A stretch of DNA of 64,000 bases from Stenotrophomonas sp. SAU14A_NAIMI4_5 (GCF_003086795.1 NZ_CP026003.1:2716579-2780578), one strand, 5' to 3'; shown: positions 1 through 10,091, counted from the first letter of the stretch. The notes: generated by a model from the letters alone, not told the origin. Translations and numbers: made by a program.

Positions 1-663
1 CACGCGCGGCTGCAGGTCCACCCGGCGTACTTCGCCTTCCGGGCCATGCAGTTCCCAGCGCTGGCGCGCTTCGTCTTCACTGATGCTGAGGGTGACGTGC
101 TGGGTCAGCTCTTCCGGGTCCTTCGGGCGGCCGGCGCGGTCCAGGTACTTCGGGCTGGCCACCAGCAGTTCCTGCACCTGGCCGAAGCTGCGCATCACCA
201 GGCTGCCGTCGTCATCCAGGCGCGAACGCACGCGCAGGGCCACGTCGTAGCCTTCATTGATGATGTCCACGCGGCGGTTGCTGATGTTCAGCTGCAGGCG
301 GACCTTGGGGTACTGCTCGAGGAACTTGGGCAGCAGCTTGGGCAGCTGCATCTGCGCCAGCGACACGGGCACGCTGGCACGCACGACGCCGCGCGGCTCG
401 GCGCTGAGGCGGTCGACCACCTCGCGCGCGGCCTGGGCCTCGGCCAGCATGGTCTGTGCGTGGCGGTGCACGCTGGTGCCGACGTCGGTAACGGCGAAGC
501 GGCGCGTGGAGCGCTGCAGCAGGCGCACGCCCAGGTCGGTCTCAAGCTGGCTGATACGGCGGCTCAGGCGCGATTTGGGGATGCCCAGGGCGCGTTCGGC
601 GGCAGCGAAACCGCCGTGGTCCACGACCATGGCGAAGTAGTACAGGTCATTCAGGTCATGCAT
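1..663 (-). CDS. LysR-family transcriptional regulator (C-terminus beyond window)
   Basis: The gene reads from 663 towards the left edge, and 221 codons are visible. The protein begins MHDLNDLYYFAMVVDHGGF and continues with the LysR winged helix-turn-helix (about residues 1-60, including AAERALGIPKSRLSRRISQL), followed by the linker helix and the start of the substrate-binding domain. LysR regulators are about 300 residues, so roughly 80 are missing because of the window edge, not a truncation. It is divergent from the azoreductase gene, which is its probable target by the usual LysR arrangement. The inducer cannot be read from sequence. Confidence 0.9.
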   Translation of the reverse strand, partial: MHDLNDLYYFAMVVDHGGFAAAERALGIPKSRLSRRISQLETDLGVRLLQRSTRRFAVTDVGTSVHRHAQTMLAEAQAAREVVDRLSAEPRGVVRASVPVSLAQMQLPKLLPKFLEQYPKVRLQLNISNRRVDIINEGYDVALRVRSRLDDDGSLVMRSFGQVQELLVASPKYLDRAGRPKDPEELTQHVTLSISEDEARQRWELHGPEGEVRRVDLQPRV

Positions 664-669
664 ACCCGA

Positions 670-685
670 GTTCCATATCTAGAAC
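670..685. promoter_or_regulatory. Candidate LysR operator in divergent promoter region
   Basis: GTTCCATATCTAGAAC is an interrupted inverted repeat (GTTC...GAAC) with an AT-rich centre, seven bases upstream of the LysR start and about 100 bases upstream of azoR. LysR proteins typically bind T-N11-A dyads in such divergent regions. Assignment is by position and symmetry only. Confidence 0.35.
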
Positions 686-789
686 AATTCGTGGCATTGA
701 ACCACCTTTATCCCGCCCATGCAACAACCTATCGTTCTCTCCGTCGGCGGCGAACAGCGCCCCTCCCCTCCAGAACATAGGTGACTGCC

Positions 790-1374
790 ATGAAGCTTCT
801 GCATCTCGACGCCAGCGTGCTTGGCGACAATTCCGTGTCCCGCCAGCTGACCGCTGCCGTGGTCGCCCAGTTCAAGAACCAGATTGACGGCCTGCAGGTC
901 GATTATCGCGATCTTGACGCCAATCCGGTACCTCATCTGCGCAGCAGCTCGCTGGCCGGTGTCGATGCCGCCGAGGCGACCGACGCTGAACAGGTGATGC
1001 AGCAGTTCCTGGCCGCCGACATCCTGGTCATCGGCGCGCCGATGTACAACTTCAGCATCCCGTCCACCCTGAAGGCCTGGATCGACCGCGTTGCCGTGGC
1101 CGGCCGCACCTTCAAGTACACCGAGAACGGCCCGGTGGGCCTGGCCGGTGGCAAGCGCGTGATCGTGGTGAGCGCCCGTGGCGGCATCTACACCGATTCG
1201 CCGGCCGACTTCCAGGAGCCCTTCCTGCGCCAGGTGTTCGCCTTCATGGGCATCGACAACGTCGAGTTCGTCCGTGCCGAGGGCATCGCCTACTCGCCGA
1301 AGCACCGCGAAGACGCCATTGCCGGCGCGCTGTCGGCCCTGCCGTCGCACGCTGCCGAAGAAGTGGCTGCTTAA
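790..1374 (+). CDS. azoR: FMN-dependent NADH-azoreductase
   Basis: This 194-residue flavodoxin-fold protein begins MKLLHLDASVLGDNSVSRQL, the FMN phosphate-binding N-terminus of AzoR. It has the family motif PMYNFSIPSTLKAWIDRV (around residue 95) and a GGIY turn near residue 140. AzoR enzymes reduce azo compounds and quinones with NADH in the cytoplasm. The ATG at 790 was chosen because AGGTGA lies five bases upstream; an in-frame GTG at 781 overlaps that ribosome site. A divergent LysR regulator lies upstream, the common arrangement for quinone- or drug-inducible azoreductases. A terminator hairpin follows. Confidence 0.93.
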   Translation: MKLLHLDASVLGDNSVSRQLTAAVVAQFKNQIDGLQVDYRDLDANPVPHLRSSSLAGVDAAEATDAEQVMQQFLAADILVIGAPMYNFSIPSTLKAWIDRVAVAGRTFKYTENGPVGLAGGKRVIVVSARGGIYTDSPADFQEPFLRQVFAFMGIDNVEFVRAEGIAYSPKHREDAIAGALSALPSHAAEEVAA

Positions 1375-1466
1375 GTACTGCGTTCCAGCGATCGGCGCCC
1401 TCCCCCCTCCTCGTCGGGGTCGCTGATTGCGGGCCGGGAACCCCTCCCCCATCCCGGCCCACCCCA

Positions 1467-1493
1467 ACGGCTCCGCATTGCGGGGCCGTTTTT
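1467..1493 (+). terminator. Rho-independent terminator after azoR
   Basis: A ten-base stem (ACGGCTCCGC pairing with GCGGGGCCGT, one G-U pair) with a three-base loop is followed by five T. It lies about 90 bases after the azoR stop. Confidence 0.75.
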
Positions 1494-1517
1494 CTGTGTC
1501 TGGCCTGAGCGGTGCGC

Positions 1518-1578
1518 CATCCACGCATGGCGTGGATCTACCGAAGCACATGCAGTAGATCCACGCCATGCGTGGATG
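1518..1578. repeat. Pair of GTAG palindromes (CCACGCATGG subtype), heads inward
   Basis: Two copies of a 24-base palindrome with core CCACGCATGGCGTGG lie at 1518-1541 (head GTAG on the minus strand) and 1555-1578 (head on the plus strand). Their GTAG heads face each other across 13 bases, the opposite of the usual REPIN orientation. This is the SMAG-type REP of Stenotrophomonas. Confidence 0.85.
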
Positions 1579-1619
1579 CAGCGCCATGCATGACACTCAT
1601 CAGAACGCTAGGCTGAGGT

Positions 1620-1970
1620 ATGAACTACATCGTGACCACTGCGCACCGCAGCGAATTCCCGCACCCGATCACCCTGCGCCGAGGGCAGGCGCTGGTGGTG
1701 GGCGAGCGTTATGAGGGCCCTGAGGGCTGGGAGGACTGGTTTCTGTGCCAGGCCGAGGGACAGGAACCGGGATTCGTGCCGGCGCCGGTGATCGGGCGCG
1801 ATGCGCAGGGTGGCGCATTTGCCACGGAGGATTACTGCGCGCGGGAGCTGGATGTGGATCCGGGACAGGTATTGCGTGGGGTACGCACGCTCAATGGCTG
1901 GGCGTGGTGCGTGCCGGAGACGGGCGAGCCCGGGTGGGTGCCGTTGGAGAAGGTGCGGGTTGTGGGGTGA
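1620..1970 (+). CDS. SH3-like domain protein, unknown function
   Basis: The 116-residue soluble protein has no signal peptide. Its sequence suggests two tandem SH3-like beta barrels: residues about 15-55 (LRRGQALVVGERYEG then WFLCQAEGQEPGFVPAPVI) and about 60-116 (YCARELDVDPGQVL then GWAWCVPETGEPGWVPLEKV). The pattern W-x-x-C, then E/G-x-G-[FW]-V-P occurs in both halves, which points to internal duplication. TGAGG precedes the ATG. It stands alone between two sets of GTAG palindromes. Proteins like this are annotated only as SH3 or hypothetical; no reaction or partner can be proposed. Confidence 0.75.
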   Translation: MNYIVTTAHRSEFPHPITLRRGQALVVGERYEGPEGWEDWFLCQAEGQEPGFVPAPVIGRDAQGGAFATEDYCARELDVDPGQVLRGVRTLNGWAWCVPETGEPGWVPLEKVRVVG

Positions 1971-1980
1971 TCGCGAGGTC

Positions 1981-2075
1981 CATCCACGCATGGCGTGGAT
2001 CTACTGCATCGGCCCGTAAGTCCACGCCATGCGTGGATGGCCCACCCAAAAACGCCGGGCATGGCCCGGCGCTAC
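1981..2075. repeat. Three GTAG palindromes of two subtypes
   Basis: Copies lie at 1981-2004 (CCACGCATGG subtype, minus head), 2016-2039 (same subtype, with the head mutated from GTAG to GTAAG) and 2053-2075 (CGCCGGGC subtype, minus head). They fill the space between two convergent genes and end six bases before the serS stop codon, so they may also act as a bidirectional RNA hairpin. Confidence 0.85.
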
Positions 2076-2080
2076 CGGGT

Positions 2081-3403
<1,323 letters not shown>

Positions 3404-3474
3404 TTATACGGATTTCTGCCGCCCGGTTCATTCCCGCCGTGGCAGAATCGGGGCATTCCCTGCTGGTCCGGTCC

Positions 3475-4113
3475 ATGTCTGCACCCCGCTCATCGCCTGC
3501 CAAGTCGTTCACCGTGCATATCCCGCGTAACGCCCTGAAGATCGCCGGCATCGCCTTCGGCGTGGGCGTGCTGCTGTTCGTGGTGGTCTGGTTGACCGGC
3601 CGCGACAAGGAATTCTTCCGCGCCGATGACCCGGCCACGCAGACCCCGCAGGAAACCGCGCAGGTCGAGCCGCTGCCCGAGCCCCTGCCCGCCGCGGCCG
3701 GCTCCAGCGACATGCCCGATGCCAAGCCGGCGCCGGTGCAGGAAGAAGCACCGAAGCTGGTGGAAACCGCCGCGCCGCCGCCGGCCAGCACCGAACCGGC
3801 CCCGGCCGCGCCGGGCAGCACCGCGCCGGCCACCGGCAACAGCCAGCCGATGCCCGTGGCGGGCCAGTCGCCGCCGCCGACCTACCCGGCCGCCGCGCTG
3901 CGCCGTGGGGAGTCTGGCAGCGTGGTGGTGCGGGTGGACGTGGATGCCACCGGGTATGCCAACAACATCACCGTGATCCAGCGCAGCGGCTCGCGCGAGC
4001 TGGACCGCGCCGCTACCGACGCGGTGCGTCGCTGGCGCTTCAGCCCCGCGCTGAGCAACGGCCAGCCGGTGCCGGGCTCCATTGAAGTGCCGTTCGACTT
4101 CAAGCCGCAGTAA
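3475..4113 (+). CDS. TonB-family protein (energy-transducer type)
   Basis: The 212-residue protein has a cytoplasmic N-terminus, one membrane helix (about residues 22-42, IAGIAFGVGVLLFVVVWL), a periplasmic linker rich in Pro, Ala and Glu, and a TonB C-terminal domain (about 130-212) containing PPTYPAAALRRGESGSVVVR and RRWRFSPAL. TonB proteins couple the proton-motive force, through ExbB/ExbD, to outer-membrane receptors; no exbB or exbD is nearby. The ATG at 3475 gives the expected membrane topology. It is followed by a shorter paralogue. It could be a TonB with a specialised receptor or a cell-envelope protein with the same fold. Confidence 0.85.
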   Translation: MSAPRSSPAKSFTVHIPRNALKIAGIAFGVGVLLFVVVWLTGRDKEFFRADDPATQTPQETAQVEPLPEPLPAAAGSSDMPDAKPAPVQEEAPKLVETAAPPPASTEPAPAAPGSTAPATGNSQPMPVAGQSPPPTYPAAALRRGESGSVVVRVDVDATGYANNITVIQRSGSRELDRAATDAVRRWRFSPALSNGQPVPGSIEVPFDFKPQ

Positions 4114-4231
4114 CTGAACGCTTCCCGGCAGGCAACCTGAACCCTGCCGGTTGCGTTGACGCAGCACTGACACATCGCTACATCGCCTCGAGCAAGACTT
4201 TGTGCGTCGTTACTGACGCGAGGAGTCTGCA

Positions 4232-4795
4232 ATGAGTGCTGCTACCCAGGAACACCTTCATTCCCCGCATCTGCAGCAGGACGTGAGCGAGCGCCCGCAG
4301 CGCACGTCACCCTGGCTGTGGCTGGCGCTGATCGTGGTGATGTTTGCCGGTGCGCTGATGTGGCTGCGATTCTCGAACCAGGAAGACGTGGCGCCGGCCC
4401 CGGTGGGCGCGCGTATGCTGCCGGCCAGCGAGACTCCAGTGGCCACCGTGACTGCAGCGCGCAACGCGGCACCGGCCAGCGAGCAGCGCAAGGCGACCCC
4501 GGCCGTTCGCAACCGTGAGGCCAGCCCGCTGGCCAGCAATGACAAGCCGACCTACCCGGCGTCTGCGCTGCGTAATGGCGTGCAGGGCAGCGTGGTGGCC
4601 AGCCTCAACGTGGATACCCGCGGCAATGTGACCGAGGCGAGCATCGTGTCGCGTAGTGGCGAGCGCAGCCGGGATCTGGATCGCTCGGTACTGCGCACCG
4701 TTCAGGGCTGGAAGTTTGAGCCGGCCGTGCAGAATGGCCGCGCCGTGGCGAGTGTGGTGCGCGTGCCGGTGGACTTCCGTACCGAGCAGCGTTGA
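4232..4795 (+). CDS. TonB-family protein, tandem paralogue
   Basis: The 187-residue protein has the same architecture as its upstream neighbour: a membrane helix at about residues 30-48 (WLWLALIVVMFAGALMWL), a shorter Ala/Pro linker and a TonB C-terminal domain with KPTYPASALRNGVQGSVVAS and VQGWKFEPAVQNGR. The two C-terminal domains align along their length, so the pair arose by duplication. GAGGAG precedes the ATG. A strong terminator ends the unit. The linker is short for a protein that must span the periplasm, so it may act on a close partner. Confidence 0.85.
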   Translation: MSAATQEHLHSPHLQQDVSERPQRTSPWLWLALIVVMFAGALMWLRFSNQEDVAPAPVGARMLPASETPVATVTAARNAAPASEQRKATPAVRNREASPLASNDKPTYPASALRNGVQGSVVASLNVDTRGNVTEASIVSRSGERSRDLDRSVLRTVQGWKFEPAVQNGRAVASVVRVPVDFRTEQR

Positions 4796-4822
4796 TCGCG
4801 AGCGAGGAGTTCGTGATCGGGA

Positions 4823-4851
4823 GACGGAGGCTTCGGCCTCCGTCTTTTTTT
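4823..4851 (+). terminator. Strong rho-independent terminator with TTCG loop
   Basis: A perfect nine-base stem (GACGGAGGC / GCCTCCGTC) closes a TTCG tetraloop and is followed by seven T. It ends transcription of the tandem TonB-like genes 28 bases after the second stop. Confidence 0.93.
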
Positions 4852-4867
4852 GTGCCGGGGTTGTGGG

Positions 4868-4942
4868 TTGCCGGCCAGCGGCCGGCACTACCGGGATGCA
4901 TGCGCGGCGGCGCCGAATGGTAGCGCCGGGCCATGCCCGGCG
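4868..4942. repeat. Two GTAG palindromes, heads inward
   Basis: A GCCGGCCAGCGGCCGGC-type copy at 4868-4891 (minus head) and a GCGCCGGGCCATGCCCGGCG-type copy at 4920-4942 (plus head) separate the TonB terminator from the end of aroA. Confidence 0.8.
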
Positions 4943-4965
4943 AGCGCAGCGGCGTCGTCGCGACC

Positions 4966-6273
4966 TCAGGCCAGGTTGAAACCGGCGCTGCGGGCCAGGC
5001 CGTCGAAATCCGGGAAGGACGTGGCGACGTTGGCGATGTCGTTGATGCGCACTTCGCCACCGCTGATCTGGCCGGCAATGGCAAACGCCATGGCAATGCG
5101 GTGGTCACCGTGGCTTTCGATGGTGCCGCTGCCCAGGGTGATGCCGCCGTGCAGCGTGGCGCCGTCGTCGGTTTCATCCACCTGCATGCCCAGCGCGCGC
5201 AGGCCGGTGGCCATCGCGGCGAGGCGGTCCGATTCCTTCACCCGCAGCTCGGCGGCGCCGGTCACCACGGTCTGGCCTTCGGCCGCGGCAGCCGCCACGA
5301 ACAGGGCCGGGAACTCGTCGATCATGTCCGGCACCAGCTCTTCCGGAATGCGCGCGCCCTTCAGCGGGGCGTGGCGCACCACCAGGTCGGCCACCGGTTC
5401 ACCGCCCTGCTCGGCCGGGTTTTCTTCCGTGATGTCCGCGCCCATCAGGCGCAGCGCGTGCAGCAGGCCGGTGCGGCGCGGGTTGAGGCCAACCTGCTTG
5501 AGCCGCAGCTCGGAGCCCGGAATGATGCTGGCGGCGACCAGGAAGAACGCGGCCGAGGAGAAATCGGCCGGCACCACGATGTCGGTGGCGCGCAGGCGCT
5601 GGCCGCCACGCAGGCGGGCCTTGCCCGGCGAGAACTCGATGTCCACGCCGAACGCCGAGAGCATGCGCTCGGTGTAATCGCGGGTCGGGTGCGGTTCGAC
5701 CACGCGGGTTTCGCCCTGTGCATACAGGCCGGCCAGCAGCACGGCGGACTTCACCTGCGCACTGGCCACCGGCGAGGCGAAATCGATGCCCTGCAGCGAC
5801 TGGCCGCCATGCACGTGCAGCGGCGGGGTGCCATCGCTTTCGGTGTCGATCTTCGCGCCCATCTGCGACAGCGGGCCGGTGACACGGCGCATCGGGCGGC
5901 CGGACAGCGATTCATCGCCCACCAGGGTGCAGTCGAACGCCTGGCCTGCGAGCAGGCCGGCCAGCAGGCGCATGCCGGTGCCGGCGTTGCCGCAGTCCAG
6001 CGGCGCGCTGGGCGCCTGCAGGCCATCGATGCCGACGCCGTGCACCACGCGCTGCGAGGCACTGGGGGTTTCAATGCGCACGCCGAGCTGGCTGAAGATG
6101 CGCGCGGTGGCGCGGGTGTCTTCGCCTTCCAGGAAGCCCTCGATATGCGAGGTGCCATCGGCCAGCGCGGCAAACATCACCGAGCGGTGCGAGACCGACT
6201 TGTCGCCGGGAATGGTCAGGCTGCCCTGCAGCGGCTGGCCCTTGCGGGCGATCCAGTGTTGCGCGTTGCTCAT
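4966..6273 (-). CDS. aroA: 3-phosphoshikimate 1-carboxyvinyltransferase (EPSP synthase)
   Basis: This 435-residue enzyme joins shikimate-3-phosphate and phosphoenolpyruvate in the common aromatic pathway. Visible motifs are PGDKSVSHR (residues 22-30, substrate lysine), GNAGTGMRLL (95-104, PEP site) and GDESLSGRPMRRV. The ATG at 6273 gives the normal N-terminus MSNAQHWIARKGQPLQGSL; an upstream in-frame ATG at 6345 would add 24 unlikely residues and meet the pheA stop. It is third in a serC-pheA-aroA unit, with 72 bases after pheA. The cmk and rpsA genes that often follow in proteobacteria are not here. Confidence 0.97.
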   Translation of the reverse strand: MSNAQHWIARKGQPLQGSLTIPGDKSVSHRSVMFAALADGTSHIEGFLEGEDTRATARIFSQLGVRIETPSASQRVVHGVGIDGLQAPSAPLDCGNAGTGMRLLAGLLAGQAFDCTLVGDESLSGRPMRRVTGPLSQMGAKIDTESDGTPPLHVHGGQSLQGIDFASPVASAQVKSAVLLAGLYAQGETRVVEPHPTRDYTERMLSAFGVDIEFSPGKARLRGGQRLRATDIVVPADFSSAAFFLVAASIIPGSELRLKQVGLNPRRTGLLHALRLMGADITEENPAEQGGEPVADLVVRHAPLKGARIPEELVPDMIDEFPALFVAAAAAEGQTVVTGAAELRVKESDRLAAMATGLRALGMQVDETDDGATLHGGITLGSGTIESHGDHRIAMAFAIAGQISGGEVRINDIANVATSFPDFDGLARSAGFNLA

Positions 6274-6345
6274 CGTTCGATCATTCCGTAAACGCCGGCG
6301 CGCCGGCGGTGCATCAAAGGGCGCGGCACGCGGCCGCAACGGCAA

Positions 6346-7551
6346 TCAGGGCACGGCCACCGGGTAGGAACCCAGCACCTTGATCTGCGCCGAGTGCGCT
6401 TCCAGTTCGGCCAGCGCGGCCTGCATCGGCGCGTCGTCGATGTGGCCGGCCAGGTCGATGAAGAAGCCGTATTCCCACTTGCCGTGGTGCGACGGGCGCG
6501 ACTCGATGCGGTTCATGCTGATGCCGTGGCGGGCGAACGGGCTGAGCACATCGAACAGCGCGCCGGGCTTGTCATGGATGAACACCAGCACCGAGGTGCG
6601 GTCGTGGCCGGAGGTCGGGAAGATGTTGCGGCCCACCACCAGGAAACGGGTGGTGTTGTCGGCATCGTTCTGGATCGGCTTGGTGACCACCTTCTTCAGG
6701 CCGTACACGTGGCCGGCGCTTTCGCCACCGATGGCAGCGGCGTCGTCGGCGTTACGCGCACGGCGCGCGCCTTCGGCGTTGCTGGCGACCGGGATCTTCT
6801 CGGCCTTCGGCAGGTTGGCGCGCATCCACGCCGAGGTCTGCATGAAGGACTGCGGGTGGCCGTAGACGCGCTCGATGTCTTCCAGGCGACCACTGCGCGA
6901 CATCAGGTACTGCTGCACGCGCAGTTCCACTTCACCGCAGATCTTCAGGTTGGAGGTGAGGAACATGTCCAGGGTGATCTGGATGGTGCCCTGCCCCGAG
7001 TTTTCCACCGGCACCACGCCGAAATCGGCGCTGCCCGCTTCCACTTCCTGGAACACCTCTTCGATGCTGGCCATCGGCAGGCCCATCGCCGAGCGGCCGA
7101 AGTGCTTGAGCACGGCCTGCTGGCTGAAGGTGCCTTCCGGGCCGAGGTAACCGATCTTCAGCGGTTCCTGCTGGGCCAGGCAGGCCGACATGATCTCGCG
7201 GTAGACGTGCACCAGAACTTCATCGCTGAGCGGGCCTTCGTTGCGGTCCACCACCATGCGCAGCACCTGTGCTTCGCGCTCGGGGCGGTAGTAATCGACG
7301 GCGGCGGCGAGCTTGCCCTTGGCCTTGCCGACCTGGTGGGCGAACTGCGCACGCTCGGCGATCAGGCTCTGGATGTCACGGTCGATCTGGTCGATCTTCG
7401 AGCGCACATCGGCCAGTGCCAGCGGCGCCTGGGTCGGCACCGGGGTGGTCTTGGACGCGGCCTTGCCCGTGGGCGCGGCGGCGGCCTTGGCCGGTTCGGC
7501 CTTGGCGGACTCGCCCTTCTTCGGCGACTTCTTGCTGGGTTTGCTTGCCAT
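6346..7551 (-). CDS. pheA: Chorismate mutase / prephenate dehydratase (P-protein)
   Basis: The bifunctional enzyme converts chorismate to prephenate and then to phenylpyruvate for phenylalanine synthesis. Of its 401 residues, the first 45 are a Lys/Ala/Pro-rich extension. The AroQ chorismate mutase helices follow (about 45-125, VRSKIDQIDRDIQSLIAER), then the dehydratase domain (from about 135, KIGYLGPEGTFSQQAV) and a C-terminal ACT domain with the phenylalanine-binding ESRP motif, so feedback inhibition is expected. The ATG at 7551 has AAGGAA upstream; an earlier ATG at 7599 lies almost on the serC stop. The basic N-terminal extension is unusual and probably disordered. Confidence 0.95.
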   Translation of the reverse strand: MASKPSKKSPKKGESAKAEPAKAAAAPTGKAASKTTPVPTQAPLALADVRSKIDQIDRDIQSLIAERAQFAHQVGKAKGKLAAAVDYYRPEREAQVLRMVVDRNEGPLSDEVLVHVYREIMSACLAQQEPLKIGYLGPEGTFSQQAVLKHFGRSAMGLPMASIEEVFQEVEAGSADFGVVPVENSGQGTIQITLDMFLTSNLKICGEVELRVQQYLMSRSGRLEDIERVYGHPQSFMQTSAWMRANLPKAEKIPVASNAEGARRARNADDAAAIGGESAGHVYGLKKVVTKPIQNDADNTTRFLVVGRNIFPTSGHDRTSVLVFIHDKPGALFDVLSPFARHGISMNRIESRPSHHGKWEYGFFIDLAGHIDDAPMQAALAELEAHSAQIKVLGSYPVAVP

Positions 7552-7602
7552 CGGAATTCCTTGTTGCGGGGCACGCACTCGACGGTGCGCGCCGTTCATT
7601 GC

Positions 7603-8688
7603 TCAGCCGTTGCGCTGCTGGAAGTCGGCCATGAAGGCGACCAGCGCCTCGGCCCCCGCCAGCGGCATGGCGTTGTACAGCGAGGCGCGGATGCCACCGA
7701 CCACCTTGTGGCCCTTCAGGGCCAGCAGGCCGGCGGCCTTGGCTTCGGCCACGAAGCGGGCGTCGAGATCGGCGCTGGGCAGGAAGAACGGGATGTTCAT
7801 CCGCGAGCGCGCCGAGTGCGCGACTTCATTGCGATAGAAGCCGCCGGAGGCATCGATGGCGCCGTACACCAGCGCGGCCTTTGCGGCATTGCGCTTGGCG
7901 AACTCGACCACGCCACCTTCGGCCAGCATCCACTTGAACACCAGGCCGGCCAGGTACCAGTTCCAGGTCGGCGGGGTGTTGAGCATCGAATCGCGGGCGA
8001 CGTGCGAGCGGTAATCGAAGATGTCCGCACGGGCCTGGCCACTGCGCTCGAGCAGGTCGCGGCGGATGATCATCACCGCGATGCCGACCGGGCCCAGGTT
8101 CTTCTGCGCGCCGGCATAGATGACGCCATAGCGGCGCACATCCAGCGGTTCGCTGGCGATGGACGAGCTGAAATCGGCCACCAGCGGGACGTCACCGGTG
8201 TCGGGCACATCACGGAACTCGACGCCGTGGATGGTCTCGTTGGCGGTGATGTGCACGTAGGCGGCATCGTTGGAGAGCTGCCAGCTGCTCCGCTCGGGCA
8301 GTTCGCGGTAGCCATTGGCTTCGCTGCTGGCGGCGATGTTGACGCCGACGTAGGGGCTGGCCTGCTTGACCGCCGTCTTTCCCCAGTGGCCGCTGACCAC
8401 GTAGTCGGCACGCTGGCCGGCATTGGCGAAGTTGAGCGGGATGAGCGCCTGCTGCGTGGTGGCGCCGCCGGGCAGGAACAGCACGGCATAGTCGTCGGGG
8501 ATATCGAGCAGGCGGCGCAGGTCGGCCTCGGCCTCGGCCGCCACGGACATGAATTCCGGGCCGCGATGGCTCATTTCCACGATCGAGGCGCCGGCACCGT
8601 GCCAGTCCAGCATTTCCGCCTGCGCCTGGCGCAGGACCGATTCCGGCAAGGTTGCAGGGCCGGCACTGAAGTTGAACGCGCGCGTCAT
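7603..8688 (-). CDS. serC: Phosphoserine aminotransferase
   Basis: This 361-residue PLP enzyme makes 3-phosphoserine from 3-phosphohydroxypyruvate (and serves pyridoxine synthesis). The start [19 protein letters not shown] is the family signature, preceded by AGGTGT. The PLP lysine lies in [12 protein letters not shown] (around residue 195), and [15 protein letters not shown] is also conserved. It is first in the serC-pheA-aroA unit; the arrangement puts serine and aromatic synthesis, which share precursors, under one promoter in the 8689-8796 gap. Confidence 0.97.
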   Translation of the reverse strand: MTRAFNFSAGPATLPESVLRQAQAEMLDWHGAGASIVEMSHRGPEFMSVAAEAEADLRRLLDIPDDYAVLFLPGGATTQQALIPLNFANAGQRADYVVSGHWGKTAVKQASPYVGVNIAASSEANGYRELPERSSWQLSNDAAYVHITANETIHGVEFRDVPDTGDVPLVADFSSSIASEPLDVRRYGVIYAGAQKNLGPVGIAVMIIRRDLLERSGQARADIFDYRSHVARDSMLNTPPTWNWYLAGLVFKWMLAEGGVVEFAKRNAAKAALVYGAIDASGGFYRNEVAHSARSRMNIPFFLPSADLDARFVAEAKAAGLLALKGHKVVGGIRASLYNAMPLAGAEALVAFMADFQQRNG

Positions 8689-8796
8689 GTGACACCTGTG
8701 GGGCAAGACCCCTAGTATGCCGCAGTGCACCAGCCTTGCGGCCTAGTGCGGCAAGGGAAATTTGGTTTCATTGGTATCCATTTGCGACCCGGCCAG

Positions 8797-8866
8797 GTAG
8801 TGCCGGCCGCTGGCCGGCAGCCTCGGAGATGCGGGGCGGCGGCTGCCGGCCAGCGGCCGGCACTAC
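8797..8866. repeat. REPIN: two inverted GTAG palindromes (GCCGGCCGCTGGCCGGC subtype)
   Basis: A 70-base unit begins GTAGTGCCGGCC and ends GGCCGGCACTAC, with the heads outward and about 20 bases between the palindromes. The whole unit can fold into one long hairpin. It lies between serC and the end of the FHA gene. Confidence 0.9.
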
Positions 8867-8882
8867 CGTCACTGCGCGATCG

Positions 8883-9692
8883 TCAGCGCGCGCCGAACCA
8901 GAGCAGCAGGCTGAGCACGCCGGCCAGCGCCACGGCACTGACCAGCAGCCACGGCCAACGCCGCACCCGGCGCGGCGCCACAGGCGCGTCCGCCATCTGC
9001 TCGGCATCCTGGCTGGCGTCGTCCTCGGCCGGCAGCGGGCGCCGGCGCGGATCGTGCGGCACTTCCAGCACGAAACGGTGCTGCCCATCGAAGACCACCT
9101 GGTCGCCCGGCTGCAGCCAGCAGTGGCGCACGGCCACGCCGTTGACCCGGGTGCCGTCGGCACTGCCCAGGTCGCGCAGCAGTACACGATCGCCATGCAC
9201 TTCCACCCGTGCGTGCTGCTCGGCAAAGGCGGGGTCGTCGATCTCGATATCAACATCGCCACCACGGCCGACCAGGCGCGGGCGCGACAGGGTGTAGCTG
9301 CGGCCATGGTGCAGGCCGCCGACACCGCGCAGCAGGCGCTGCTCATCGGCGATGCCATCACTGGCCGGCGACGGCGACGGTGCCTGCAGCAGGCTCTCGA
9401 CCTCACCCTGCAGGACCATTTCCACGCCATCCACATACACCGCATCGCCTGCACGCAGCAGGGCCATGCGCCGCACTGGGCGGCCGTTCACGTGGATGCT
9501 GCGGATGCCGTTGCCGACCTGCAGCCAGAGGCCGCGGTCGTCCATGCAGAACTGGGCCAGCAGCAGCGCGCCATGGCCGGGATCACCCAGCCGCACGCTG
9601 CCGTTTGCCTGGCGCACGATGCGCTGCACCCCGGGCCGCAGGGGCTGGTCGGGCTGTTGTTGTTGACTGAAGTGAACAAGCAGGTTCTGCAC
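8883..9692 (-). CDS. FHA-domain membrane protein
   Basis: Reading from a GTG at 9692 gives 269 residues. A degenerate FHA-like segment comes first (about 20-95, with IHVNGRPVRRMALLRAGD). A canonical FHA domain follows (about 135-215) with VGRGGDVDIEIDDPAFAEQH, LRDLGSADGTRVNG and LQPGDQVVF, which contain the G-R, S-x-H-equivalent and N-G positions that bind phosphothreonine. A C-terminal membrane helix follows (WPWLLVSAVALAGVLSLLLW). Note that the usual S-x-x-H reads E-Q-H here. No kinase or phosphatase gene is adjacent. The GTG start is the best fit, since codons upstream lack FHA character; the gene is divergent from the PHA-system gene. Confidence 0.75.
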   Translation of the reverse strand: MQNLLVHFSQQQQPDQPLRPGVQRIVRQANGSVRLGDPGHGALLLAQFCMDDRGLWLQVGNGIRSIHVNGRPVRRMALLRAGDAVYVDGVEMVLQGEVESLLQAPSPSPASDGIADEQRLLRGVGGLHHGRSYTLSRPRLVGRGGDVDIEIDDPAFAEQHARVEVHGDRVLLRDLGSADGTRVNGVAVRHCWLQPGDQVVFDGQHRFVLEVPHDPRRRPLPAEDDASQDAEQMADAPVAPRRVRRWPWLLVSAVALAGVLSLLLWFGAR

Positions 9693-9815
9693 GCGGCGCA
9701 GACTAGCAGGTTGCTCGCCAACGCAGAAGAACCGGCGACGGGCGCTTGGCGTGGCGCCCGCCGATGCGCACAATGGCCGCCCTCTTTGATATCCCCGCCA
9801 GCGCCAGGAGCCTGC

Positions 9816-10091
9816 ATGTCCACCATCGATGTCCGCCACGCCCACGCCCTGCCCGATGCACAGGCCCGCGAGGCGATCGAACAGGTTGCCGCCAAGCTGG
9901 GCGAGCGCTTCGGCCTCAAGTCCAGCTGGGCTGCCGACGTGCTGAACTTCAGCGGCAGCGGCGTGGACGGCGCCATCGAGCTGCAGCCGGGCGCCGTGCG
10001 CGTGACCGCCAAGCTGGGCTTCCTGCTGTCGGCCATGAAGGGCATGGTGGAAACCGAGATCCAGCGCGTGCTGAAGGAAAAGCTGGGCTGA
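9816..10091 (+). CDS. Polyhydroxyalkanoic acid system family protein
   Basis: This 91-residue cytoplasmic protein begins MSTIDVRHAHALPDAQAREA and ends KGMVETEIQRVLKEKLG, matching the small PHA_gran_rgn family found with polyester-granule genes. CCAGGAG precedes the ATG. The next gene, 81 bases downstream, is a phasin, which supports a granule-related role. No PHA synthase is in the window, so whether this strain makes PHA cannot be judged. Members may instead act on general lipid metabolism. Confidence 0.8.
   Translation: MSTIDVRHAHALPDAQAREAIEQVAAKLGERFGLKSSWAADVLNFSGSGVDGAIELQPGAVRVTAKLGFLLSAMKGMVETEIQRVLKEKLG

Noticed and set aside
6394..8715. Plus-strand open frame opposite pheA and serC
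   Set aside because: Both minus-strand genes carry catalytic motifs; the plus frame crosses their boundary and shows shadow composition.
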